A stretch of DNA of 64,000 bases from Lycorma delicatula (taxonomy: Eukaryota; Arthropoda; Insecta; Hemiptera; Fulgoridae). Numbering within the stretch: the stretch's first letter is position 1; each line of letters begins with the position of its first letter. Of the stretch, positions 22,541 to 33,075 are shown in pieces. Made by a program: the position numbers and the translations under genes. The stretch spans positions 83,975,398 through 84,039,397 of the forward strand of contig NC_134457.1 in NCBI RefSeq assembly GCF_047948215.1, in the 5' to 3' direction. The notes beneath the pieces were generated by a model, which searched no databases, was not told where the DNA came from, and saw only the letters and a list, made by a program, of their open reading frames with translations.

Positions 22541-23040
22541 CCAAAAGGAAGGAAAATAAGCTGTACTATACAGGCCGTAAAGTACACGAATAGTGGAAAA
22601 GACAAAAAAAGGGAAAAAACAACAAAAAAATCGTTGGCTATCTAGGATTTTTTTTTGAATTGCAATGCTAACTAAACAGTTTTTACCAACGGCTAACAAA
22701 CTACAAATATTAAGATAAATATAATATCACCTTACTAAAATCACCAAAAAAGAACAATAAAACGCACTATACGCGACGCGAAACCTATCTACAGTTCCCG
22801 AAAACAGAATAAACCCCGAAAAAACAAGAATAAAAGTAGCCTAGATAGGCTAAATTGCCACCTATCCAGGCCAAGACAAAAAACACTAAATTAAACAACA
22901 AAATTAACTCAGAACACCAAAAATATATAAAAACCACAAAACATAACTAACGAAACAAACCAACAAAACAACGAACACGGGAAAACGAAAAACAAATGCT
23001 ACTACAGAAGCGTAGAAAAGGTAACCACTTCATGAAAAAA
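22541..23040 (-). other. A-rich block resembling an inverted LINE leader
   Basis: On the minus strand this block is T-rich with TTTTGTT- and TTCGTT-type words, much like the leader at 18650-19000. It abuts the second gag relic, which reads in the opposite direction. It may be a rearranged 5' UTR of the same LINE family. The resemblance is compositional and I could not establish a clean alignment. Confidence 0.3.
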
Positions 23041-23044
23041 GTTC

Positions 23045-23345
23045 AACCTAAACTCAGGTAGTGACGCTAGCTCTGCTACCCATCCTGGCGGATAGATTGC
23101 TGCACGACGACCAGGTGCTGATTGGATGGGTGGCCTGCAGAGTAATGCGACGGTTGCTGGAAGAGCGGTGCTTCCTTTGTTGGGATACGGGGCACCGGGC
23201 GATGCTGTGTAGTGGTGCTGACAGGACCGGTCAATGTTTTAACTGCGGGGGGCTTGGCTATGTCAAGATGAATTGCTAGAAGGAAGCCCGATACACTTCC
23301 TGAAAAACCTCTGGCCACGCTTTGAAGGGCCGAGGTTGCAGAAAT
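23045..23345 (+). pseudogene. LINE gag C-terminus with two zinc knuckles
   Basis: The frame 23061-23279 reads LPILADRLLHDDQVLIGWVA, then CRVMRRLLEERCFLCWDTGH. CFLCWDTGHRAMLC is an intact CX2CX4HX4C knuckle. CFNCGGLGYVKMNC, the second, has Y in place of the histidine. The DxxLIGWVACRVMRR lead-in is typical of R1/TRAS-type gag and matches the decayed copy at 20990-21080. GC content is much above the flanks, which marks it as inserted DNA. The fragment stops near 23345, beside a solo LTR. As a fragment it has no start of its own. Confidence 0.75.
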
Positions 23346-23434
23346 GTACACCGGAAGTGAGGTTAATGTAATAAATTTTTCTATGAAATTTAGGAAAAAA
23401 ATATATACGCTGGACTAAATCAAATGAATGATAT

Positions 23435-24375
23435 TGTCGCGTGTTCGCGGTTCGATCAGGATATTGAGTGACAAACAAACTAAAAATTTCTTTTAAATTC
23501 AATTTATTAATCTAGATACATATAAAAAAAATAAATAATAAAAACATTAATTACAATAAAAATAATGACAATATGTATATATAATATAAAAATAGTATTT
23601 AAATAAAAAGGACAAGATTTGTTTATTGACAGATTATAAAACCCGGAATACATTCCAATTTATAAAAAAAAAAACATTAAAATGACTGATAGAAACTGAT
23701 ATTGCATTAACAACAAGATAATAATCGTCTAAAGTTATTTAATTCATTTTCTGCAAATATTATTACTTTTACTGATTACAATAAAACTCTTTTACACTTT
23801 ATGAAGGGGTAGAATACTGTCACTTTCACTAATGTTTACGAATAACTCACCGAACATTTTTGTGCATTCACCCACTGTCCACAATAAAATGCTGGTGACG
23901 TACTCTTTACTCGTTGCTACCACACGCTTTCTGATATTGCTGTCACCTCAATCGTGTCGAACTCGGGCTTGCGAAACTAAACTATTGTAGCTTGTTATAA
24001 CGTCTGCACCGAACACGGCCTCGCAAAACTAGGCCAGACTCTCCGCTTCCCTGGCAGTATTTAGATCCCCTGACCTGCAGAACTAGTATCCGTCTCATCC
24101 CTTTAATTATTGAAACGTATTAATTTTCATCGTGTATGCCCTTACGTTTTTCTATAAACTCTTATTCCGGTCCAGTAATCCTTTTGGTCGAACAACAGCT
24201 TTTGTAGGAGTCATTGCTGTATTACAAAGAACACATTGTTAAAAGTACCCATTATTCTAAGAAAAGGATCTCTTTTAGTTCTTTGTGTATTCTTCTTTTC
24301 ATTATTATTTTCTCTTTCTTTCTTCTTAATTGGAAAAAAACAGTTACACTGGTCGATTGCACTGGTCGTGTTACA
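23435..24375 (-). mobile_element. Solo LTR (941 bp) with ATAT target duplication
   Basis: Read on the minus strand the LTR starts TGTAACACGACCAGTGCAAT and ends GAACCGCGAACACGCGACA, so it has TG...CA ends. ATAT at 23431-23434 and ATAT at 24376-24379 form a 4-bp target duplication. Inside, on the minus strand, GATCTAAATACTGCCAGG is a TATA-like promoter followed by GC-richer leader, and CAATAAACAAATC near the 3' side is a poly(A) signal. No gag or pol flanks it, so it is a solo LTR left by recombination between two LTRs. A Gypsy-type origin is likely but inferred. Its end and promoter match the LTR at 59678-60642. Confidence 0.85.
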
Positions 24376-24619
24376 ATATATTTAGCTTGACATTATTAAC
24401 ATTCAGTACAGTAAAACTATATGAAATAGCACGTTCAATAAAGTAAAAATGATATTTGCAAGCTGTTTGCAGGAAAAATATACAAAACTTACTATCCTAG
24501 GGATCAATGAATCGGTTATCCTCCAAGTCTACTAAACGAGAGCGAGTACGTGATTGGGTTAGAATGGTTTATCTTTTACAAATATTTTTAACATAAAGTT
24601 TAATAGAAAATGAAATAAT

Positions 24620-25250
24620 AATAAACTTTATCAAAAATAAATTGCATTTGTAATATGGGAGCTAATTCAGTAATTTAAGGGACTGAGCTAATATCGATTG
24701 TATCATTGGGGGATCGGTCTGAAATTTAACAATAAAGAAACGATTAGAAAGGAATTATCAAAAAAACTTTTAAAAAACAGTGAAATAACATATTTTTTTT
24801 AATTTTAAAACTAAACCAAAATGCCAGACTTTATCAAATGCCTACTAAATAAATTGAAGCGTTTCGGAACTCATTTTACGGTCTTTGAATGTAATTTTTG
24901 ATTTGATTAACATCTCTTCTTAATTTGGTCTAAAGACTGTCGAAACTTGAATTGGTGATATGAAATTTACTCATTTAAAAAAGTTTGAACTTTTCTAATA
25001 AAAATTATCTCCAATAATTTAAGAGTATGGGAAGAAAATAAAAATTTTGCTTGTAGACTAGTTTACCTGCCTTAGGAATAATAATTGTTGTAATGGTTAC
25101 TTTCCAAGCAACTGAAAATTAATCTATTCATATGGTGTAGCATTGAATAATGTAAGTAAACGTCGCAAGGACTTTCTAAAGATCTCTTTTAAAATTTTTC
25201 GGTTATGAGATGAAAACCAGGTGACTTATTTATTTTATGCTTTTTACATT
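24620..25250 (-). pseudogene. Jockey-like LINE reverse transcriptase, heavily decayed
   Basis: On the minus strand, pieces in several frames follow RT order. KILKEIFRKSLRRLLTLFNA is followed by AWKVTITTIIIPKAGKLV. Then come FPILLNYW and LLEKFKLF, corresponding to the usual SLLPxLSKLxEKxLLxRL. Next is ISYHQFKFRQSLDQI, corresponding to the QFGFRxxHSTxxQ block. AFDKVWHFGLVLKLKK corresponds to QAFDKVWHxGLLxKLK and includes the first catalytic aspartate. LSNRFFIVKFQ follows. The YxDD active site is not found. There are many stops and shifts, so this is among the oldest relics in the window. No open frame of useful length covers it. Confidence 0.7.
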
Positions 25251-25260
25251 AGGAAACATG

Positions 25261-26810
25261 AACTAACTTGATAGCTTACATCATTATCGAAAAATGATTA
25301 TTACAAAATTTTAATTTTGGCGGCCATTTTGAGGTGAATACACGACCTATCGTGTATTTTAGTAATCCTCTAACGATGTTTAATCCCAATCCGAAATCAA
25401 AATCAAAATCTGAGAAAAACGTATTCATACAGATATATATAGAATTCAATAACAAACTGCTCGTTCGTTGGAAATATAAATTAAAATGGATTAAATTATA
25501 ATTGTTTTTACACTGTGAAACATATTTATTTAAAACACAAAAAATACAATCTTTTTTTACTACTTATCTTAGGTGGTTTTTTTTTTAATAAATTAGATTT
25601 ATACGGCAATTAAATTATATAAAAATTATAATTTTGTATTTAAACTTTTTTTTTTTTTTACTATTTAATAAAACATTTCATAACGGTATAAGTATTTAAA
25701 TAAATTAAATTAAATATCCTGCATACAATTTTATTAAACGACGGTAAGGCAAATGGAATGAGTTAACGATCGAGGTAAAAATAATAATAAAAAATAAATA
25801 TTAAATAGAGTTATTAATTTTATTCTACTAAAGAAAAAAAAATAAACTGAATAAATTTGCAAATAAAATCTTAAACTTTATTTTTAACAGTGGATATTTT
25901 AAAAACTTCATAATAGATATACAAGTTTCTGTAAATAAACTTTATTCGTTAAAGTATTTCAATTTTATTCCACGTATTTTCAAGTAGATTGTTATGTAGG
26001 ATAAAGTATAAAAAAAAAATAATAATAAAAAGAGCAAAAATAAGTAAAGTACGCAGTTAACTCTAATGAAACAGTGCGCTTTTTAACTTACTGCACTCGT
26101 TAAACAGAGAAGAGCTCAGCAAACGAACAAAAATATTAAAAAGCGACCCCTCGAAAATTTGTTGCTTTACTACTATGAGGAGGGCAACTGCCTGCAAGGT
26201 TTATAGGGCAGTGAGACAAAACTGATGTCCTTTATTTCCTGTGGCACACTGCATCGCCTATTTATCCAACCCTACCCTTCTTCAACGCTTTTCCACGATA
26301 GTAAATCTTACATTACGGGCCAGGAAAGCAAGAGACATAAACTCACTCCTTATTAATCTAAAGAGAATCCTGCTTTAATATGATACAATTCACGACAGAA
26401 ATGTATAAATACGGCCGTACATTTGTTAAATGTATATTAAAATTATTTTAGTAATATTTTAAAGATTGTTGTTGTAATAAACATTTCTTTATCAGATTTG
26501 GAATAAAAATAATTATACAGTTCCATTAAAATTATAAATAAATTCATTAGGAAATGTTCATTATTTATTAACTAAGATAGAATTTTCTTGAATATAGAAA
26601 TATTTCGGAGAAATCAGTAATTGTTATAAGAAACAATATTTATATATTAATATTAACTGAGATCGTTTATATACATTTCGATTTCTTTGTTTCCTTACTT
26701 ATGTATCGCAGATGAAACATAAATATACCTCACACAGTCTGTATAATCTAAAATGAAGCTATTTTAATTTCATAACAAAAACTAAGACAAAAAATATATA
26801 ATATATATAT
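25261..26810. other. AT-rich stretch; unique-looking block at 26040-26400
   Basis: Mostly AT-rich. The block 26040-26400 is more complex (for example CTACCCTTCTTCAACG, then TACGGGCCAGGAAAGC) but I could not assign a gene, RNA or repeat to it. Confidence 0.45.
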
Positions 26811-26990
26811 ATACTAGCATCCCCATCGCGGCTTTGCCGTCGCGTCCCCGTCCCCGACGTGTTTGCGCTTTGCGATATATATTTACTTTCATTACCCGTC
26901 GCGATCAAGGGATATTTAGCAAGTCAGGGCTCGCTTCACTCGCCCTTCTAATATAGCCAGGAGGCTCTGCCCTCTCAACTCCTGTAGTTC
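26811..26990. repeat. GC-rich repeat-like block after a TA run
   Basis: ATATATATATACTAGCATCC, then CATCGCGGCTTTGCCGTCGC, then CGCTTCACTCGCCC. ACTAGCATxCCCGTCGCGGCTT is a phrase I associate with abundant interspersed repeats in several insect genomes. The class is unknown to me (Helitron-like is one possibility). Confidence 0.5.
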
Positions 26991-27499
26991 ATTAAACTCA
27001 TGCTTGTGCGAATAATAATGATAAATAAAAATTAAAGCCTGTTCAAGTTATAAAAATTATCAGTGTATTTTAACTATTTCTTCAGAGCAACAGTTTGGTC
27101 AGTACGTGACCCAAAACTTCGAGTAATCTGAAGAATGCGGCCTCAAAATAAATTCAAAATAGTCGGTCTCCATCTTAAAAACGGTGGTTATATCTGGTTA
27201 CACGTCCTTTATACGGTAAAAAATGTATTTTATCTGATTATTAGCGTTATCCGACAAATACCATCACGAGGTGACCGTACTTCAATTTCGCTTTCTTTTA
27301 TTATTTTTTTTCGTTTCATCGTCGAAGGCAAATGCAACCCATCGCGTCACATATACAGTAATATTGGCAGGGAATGAATTATCAGAGCCGCGCGCCCTAC
27401 CACAATTGCACTTAAAAATCAAAATTAAAAAAAAAAAAAATGGTTTTAGATATTTATTTGCAGAATAAATATTCATTATTTAGAATACTTTCTCTTTAA

Positions 27500-27665
27500 A
27501 ACTTTTTTCGTCTGTAATCTCCCCGTCCGCGGAGCCGGATCCACAATTATGCATAAACTCAGCTGCGAGGGGTGCCTTCGCCTCAAACTACCTCGGTAGG
27601 GCCCTAGGCCGCACTCAGGAAACCGAGACTCGGTCTTATGTTACATACCATGCCTCTAGCAAGGT
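27500..27665. repeat. GC-rich block, possible second end of the same repeat
   Basis: TCCCCGTCCGCGGAGCCGGA, then CTGCGAGGGGTGCCTTCGCC, then CGGTAGGGCCCTAGG. It stands out sharply from its surroundings. It might pair with 26811-26990 as the other end of one insertion of about 0.85 kb, but I found no terminal repeats. Confidence 0.35.
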
Positions 27666-27699
27666 TAAAACTTACTTTATTTTTTTAGAATACTAAATA

Positions 27700-27960
27700 T
27701 TTTTCAGTATTTAGAATAATTAGTAGATATGTGCAAGAACAAATCTACAGAATATTTCGTTTGGTATAGTCGAAAATGGGAAATGGAATAATTGTTCAAA
27801 CATTTTACCTTTCTTCACCACTTTCAAAATCGAATTTCGAAAAATCAAGAAACTAGTTCTTAGATATACACATGAAGATTACATGCGCCAAAAATCAAGT
27901 TGATATCTTCATTTGTGGTCGAGAAATTAAAAAAAAAGAAGAAGATTTCATTGTTACTTC
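27700..27960 (+). repeat. Dispersed repeat family B, copy 1
   Basis: It matches the reverse complement of 43075-43330. Shared ordered words include TATAGTCGAAAATGGGAAAT (TATAGTCGGAAATCGGAAAT in the other copy), TTCACCACTTTCAA, CATGAAGATTACA, and CGAGAAATTAAAAAAAA. No coding capacity. Confidence 0.8.
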
Positions 27961-28133
27961 ATTTTAACCCTTTAAACTCGAAATTTCAAAACATCCTTTC
28001 TTAGAGTTCTTTCTTATATCGTAAAAAGAAGGTATATACAAATTTTTATTAATTTATCTTCAGTATTTTTTGCTGGACGTTGATTATGAATCAATCACAA
28101 CGTGTTGTATAATATATATATATATATAAAACA

Positions 28134-28173
<40 letters not shown>

Positions 28174-30370
28174 TAAGGGTGAGCTATGTGTGTGAGAGAT
28201 AGAGAGAGAGAAAGAGAAAATCCCGTGGATAGAATCTCCATTAATAATAACAATAGTAGTTTTGCTGTCAATAAAACGAAATTTCTGGTTGTTTTATTAA
28301 ATGATAAATTTTAATAGGTTAAAAAATTGATTTCGTTTAAAATTTCATCCAACTTACTCTTTTGTTTTGCAGTATCTTAATGTAATCCTAAGCTTAATAT
28401 CATTATTATACATTTCTTATGTTTCCATGTATTGCTCTTACGATGCAGTTTTAAATATTACTAAATAAAAATCAAAGAAATCCTCTACTTTCTGCATCTT
28501 TCTTGTAAATTGTTATTTATTTTTTATTTTAATTACCTTCATGTATGCTATTTATATAATAGGTAGAAAAATTAAAATTTGGCTACTGGTTGCTACAGAG
28601 GTAAAATTTTTCATGACTATTTTAAAAATATTCTTTAACAAAAGCTAGCGAAAATTATTTTAATTAAATCCCTGTAAGAAATTAAATACAAAGAATTGTT
28701 TCTGATCATGGAGTGTTTGTTATAGTAAACAATATTTATACTGCAAAATTGTGATTTTTTATGCATTTGATTTTCTTTTTATTCAGTTATTTTCTGAATT
28801 GTTATTTATCTTAACTACAACATAAAGAAACCTCTTATAGTTTAAAAAATCTAAACTGAAGATGTTGTCATTTTGTAAATAATACTAGGGCAAAAAGTGG
28901 AAAAAAAAATTGTATGTATAATAGCGTGAATATAATTATTTTTTATAATAGCAGTTGTACTTTTTACTGCCCCACAAAATGAATTAAACATATTTGATAA
29001 TACCAATTTTAGTGATATAAACGGTTAAAAAATTGACGGCCACAATTTTGAAATTTGCTAACGAGCATTATGTATACCGTATAATTATTAAATCAATAGA
29101 AAACGTCGGTGGAAGCATGTGCACCACAAGTTATAATGATTTGTCAATCTGATCTTGAGATATACATTTTTCTTTAATAAACAAAAATGATGATGTGCGC
29201 GCGTGTGTGGTGATTCACAAATAATGGTAAAATATTGAAAATTTTATTCCGTTTAATACCTGGATAAAATCTGCTATATTCTGATATATATTTTTTTATT
29301 AATAAACTTCGAAATTCATTCATCTATTTAGTTTTTATGGACTTTATTCATGCCATTTTACTCAGAGCCAAATTTCTACAAGTTCTTTTTTCTTTTATGT
29401 GTTTATTACCACACAAGAAAGTTATTTTATATCTAACATAAAGTAGTGTATATCTTGACATGAATACTTTGTCTTTTACTTCAGATTTCTCGAAAATAAC
29501 TAAAAATGCACAATTCTGGGACCTATTTTTTTTTTCAATTTTTCAGGTCAAATTACACATAAAATCACTAAATTTACTTTTTAATTCGGGTCCGAAGAAC
29601 TACAGTTTGGCTTAATTTTATTAAAGACGCAGAAATCAGGGTGAAATTCTTCGTCAGCTTACATTTACTAACGAAACATTTCCGAACCCATGTTTTTACA
29701 TACTTTCTTGTTATTTTCACCAGCATAAACATGTCATGAAATGTTCTGATGTTTCTTACTTTATTCTGCAAAGTGATGTGTATATATATATATACATATA
29801 TATATCTCGAGATCGTTTATATGAACTCATCAAGACATAAGCATATATATATGAAGGGTTTTACAAAATTTAAGAAACTTATCCAGGATATCAAAATAAA
29901 AAAAGGATTTCTTTTGAAAGTTTAATGATCCTCTGTCTCCCTTCATTTACCCTCTGCCCGGCATTTAGTATTAAATATAAATAAAAATTTTATCTTAAAA
30001 AAAAATTGAGATATTTTAATGAAATTCGGTCATCACGTTGTACCCAAAAACATTTTCTACAAAATAAATACGTTTGAAAATTTTGCTTTCGAAAATTCAA
30101 AAATAGCGGTAATTTAAATATTTTAATCAGTAGCTCCGTAAACTTTCGAATTATGATTTATTAAATAAAATTTTAAATCATTTATTGTGAATAAAACAAG
30201 AGCTAAATATTAAAAATTAAAAAAACTCAACTGCCAATAAAAACATCGCTGACAAACCTTGCTCTTTAATATATCATATTGAAGAGCGTGCAAGTGACAA
30301 ATTTGTATCATTATTTGTATATAGTATATCTTTTTTCTATTTTTTTAAAATTTACTCCCGGTAACGTAAG
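27961..30370. other. AT-rich stretch with microsatellites
   Basis: It holds (TA)n at about 28109-28127 and 28137-28168, (GA)n at 28197-28213, and TA-rich DNA at 29780-29806. No gene is seen. The short frames have no family signature. Confidence 0.55.
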
Positions 30371-30470
30371 GATTTCAACGCGGGATCATACATCTAAATT
30401 GGTTCAACCGTTGAGCTGCCACGGTGGAACGAACAAACAAACATACGTACATACATATATACACCCTAAC
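30371..30470 (+). repeat. Repeat 3'-end-like segment
   Basis: ATCTAAATTGGTTCAACCGT, then TGAGCTGCCACGGTGGAACG, then AACAAACAAACATACGTACA. A hydrophilic TTGGTxCAxCCGTT phrase followed by an ACAAACATAC run is a common 3' end of insect interspersed repeats. A comparable ending is at 47790-47860. Class not determined. Confidence 0.4.
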
Positions 30471-31064
30471 TACATTACACTCCCTTTTGGCTAGTCGTAT
30501 AATAACTGTGTTCAGATCTGCTGATAAACAGCTGAAATATAGATAAAGTTGTAGAGTGGATCGCAAAAATTATGCATGTTGAATATTTTGTGCCTCTTTT
30601 ATTATTAATTATAATATAAATTATTATCGATTATTTTTCTTTCAGTCAGAGAAGGAAATGAAATAAGATTTTTTTTTATTCTGATGACCTGAATCAGTCC
30701 CTTAATTTTGGCCAACAACTCCCGGGACTTTCTATACATATATATATATATTTTTTCAACATTCAACTAGCACTAATGTAGTCACTAGAAAAGAAGTTTA
30801 ATACAGTTGGAAGTAAAATAAACATTGATCAATTGTACTCGATTTTATTTTTAAAATGGTTGATTTATGTTGTAGGTATATAGAGAAAAAATAAGATATT
30901 ACTAAAAAATGTTTAATGGTACATTTTTCATTTTTTGAGAATTCGTTACGCCTCTATATAATATAGCTGTGATTGGTACTGAATTAAAATATTATTTAAA
31001 AAAATAATTAATTTTATTATTTTTTTTTATACTCGTAGTTTTTAAAAAAATATAATTTTTAAAT

Positions 31065-32556
31065 GAGGGCCTGAGAAGCAAAGGGGTCCAAGTGATTTTT
31101 TTTGACAAATGGATCTGAGCAGTGCATCCTAGACTAGAAACATAGGAAAGTTTAGCTGTAAAGAGATCCAAGTGATTTGCCTGTTCAGAGATGCTTTCTG
31201 GTGGCAATGGATATAACTACTCACTAGAAACAAACATCTGTTGAATGGCAAAGGGGTACAAGTGACACTTGGATCCCTCTGCCTGTAAATAAAAAACTAC
31301 TAGCAGAACAGATTCACGTCAGTTGTGAACATACAATTTGGGAGTGCACAACTTAAGCAACAAAACAGCTACAATGTTCATGTGGCCAGAGTGTGTGGGA
31401 TCTAGAAGCTCACAAGAGATTATATATTGTCATTTAAAATATATAAAAGCACTTCCTTTTTCTGTTAAACACTTGGACGCTTTCAGTGACAACGCTGGAG
31501 GCCAAAACAAAAACAAAAACATTGTGAAATTTTGGTGTTTCATTGTCAGCAACACCCAAATAGAAACAGTAGACCACAAGTTCTTAGTAAGTGGACATTC
31601 ATTTCTCAAATGTGATCAAGATTTTGCTCTTATTGAGAAATGCAAGAAGAATAGCTCTTTTGTTTTTGTACCTCAGGATTGGTATACTCTTGTGTCAAAG
31701 GCTAGCCGAAAATTTACCGTTACTGAAATGAGCCAGGAAGATTTTAAATCTATTGATGAAATGTACAAGCACATGAATGGTAAAACTGTAAAAGGCATAA
31801 GGAAAATGCAATGGCTCCACTTTGAAAAGACATCTCCTCTTACCCTTCACTACAAAGAAACAGCAAATGATGACTTGCCTTTCTACAACCTATCCTTGAA
31901 GCAGACAACTGGCTGACCGCCAACGACAGTAGTTCAGCTCAAACCTTTGTATGAAGGTCCAATCAACATCAAAACACCCAAATACAAGGACCTGCTAGGG
32001 CTGTTGCCCTTCATACCACCTATTCATCACGAGTACTACAGGAGCTTGCCTCATGGAGCATCAGAGTTGTAACTCAACCTGCAGGAGATGACACAGATGA
32101 GGGTGAAGAGGATGCAGAGGATGAAGATTATGATGATGGTGTGCTTGATTCAGACTATTAGGAGGCTCAATTAACCTGAAATGTCTAACAATATATATAT
32201 GTTACTTAAGTTATTACAATGACTTTTGCTTACTGTCTTATTAAAGGTTTTTATACTTGACTAAGTGTTTTTATTATTAAAACCATATTAAAGGCAAAGA
32301 GGTCCAAGTAACTTTTTAGCAGCAAACGGGTCTAAGTGGTTGCCAAGCAACGTAAAAATAATACTTTGAGACATGTAGTCTTCATTAAATTTCATAATAT
32401 TTATACATAAAAACAACTAGACATATCTAGATTCCAAAAATAAATTGGTAAACAGCAAAAGATTATCCCAGAATTTATTATAAACAAGCAACTTTAGACT
32501 AGTTTTTCTCAAAATGTAAGAAACGTCACTTGAACCCCTTTGCTTTTCAGGCACTC
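31065..32556 (+). mobile_element. Complete DNA transposon with DUF7869-type transposase, 1,492 bp
   Basis: AAAT at 31061-31064 and AAAT at 32557-32560 flank the element as a 4-bp target duplication. The left end begins GAGGGCCTGAGAAGCAAAGG. The right end, reversed, begins GAGTGCCTGAAAAGCAAAGG; pairing continues through GGGTYCAAGTGA. One 18-bp motif, consensus GCAAAGGGGTCCAAGTGA, occurs at 31078-31095, 31158-31175, 31248-31265 and, inverted, 31265-31282. It recurs at 32294-32311, 32322-32339 and, inverted, 32526-32543. The interior keeps only the C-terminal part of a transposase-like gene, so this is an internally deleted copy. Confidence 0.9.
31329..32071 (+). pseudogene. DUF7869-type transposase C-terminal domain
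   Basis: The frame opens after TGA 31326-31328 and reads TYNLGVHNLSNKTATMF, then HLDAFSDNAGGQNKNKN, then ETVDHKFLVSGHSFLKCDQD. SDNAGGQNKN and DHKFLVSGHSFLxxDxDF are the hallmarks of the domain Pfam calls DUF7869, found in many insect and cnidarian hypothetical proteins and probably an RNase H-fold transposase core. TGA at 31914 interrupts a GRPP-like site (it reads TG-stop-PP), a CpG-type change of CGA. The frame then continues VVQLKPLYEGPINIKTPKY and IPPIHHEYYRSLPHG to TAA 32069-32071. An acidic tail (DDTDEGEEDAEDEDYDDG) lies in the next frame to about 32161. The N-terminal half of the usual protein is deleted. Catalytic assignment of the acidic residues is inference. Confidence 0.8.
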
Positions 32557-32645
32557 AAATACGTTTAAACTTTCATTGTAACAAATCATTTTTTAAATTG
32601 AATCGATAGAAAAATTTAATCATTTTTTACTTCCTTGTTTATTAT

Positions 32646-33075
32646 CTAGTTGTGCACCTCCCCTTTTAATTGCAATCGACTGAAACAAAAGTGTCCAACA
32701 AATTCCAAAAAAATCTGGATTTTTGATATTTTAATAAGCCCTCATTGAGAGCTTTTCAACGATATTCATAAGTGATACTTATTTTCATTGGTTCCAGAGT
32801 TATAGTCAAATAAAATTTTAATTAATGAAATATTTTGATGTTAGGGGAAGGCACATCGGTTTGAATCAGACTTCAACTCCTTTTTATTTTTATTTAAATA
32901 TATTGATTTATAATTATTAACGTATCATGGTAAATAAATTTTTACGATGAATAATAATTCAATAGTAACAAAAAAAGAGAAAATATCTGAAGTTTTTAAT
33001 GAAATAACATTTTATGTATGTACTTTTCATTCTAAAACAATGTAAAATGTAATTTAATAGGTGGTGTACAAAGAA
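32646..33075 (+). repeat. Dispersed repeat family C, copy 1
   Basis: Directly repeated at 61858-62322 with about the same length. Shared words in order include TTGCAATCGACTGAA, AATAAGCCCTCATTGAGAGC, TACTTATTTTCATTGGTTCC, AAATAAAATTTTAATTAATG, GAATCAGACTTCA and GAAGTTTTTAATGAAATAA. It starts about 90 bases to the right of the DUF7869 element. No coding capacity. Confidence 0.9.

Noticed and set aside
32075..32161. Separate acidic small protein
   Set aside because: It directly follows the DUF7869 frame in a shifted frame and is more likely its original acidic tail.
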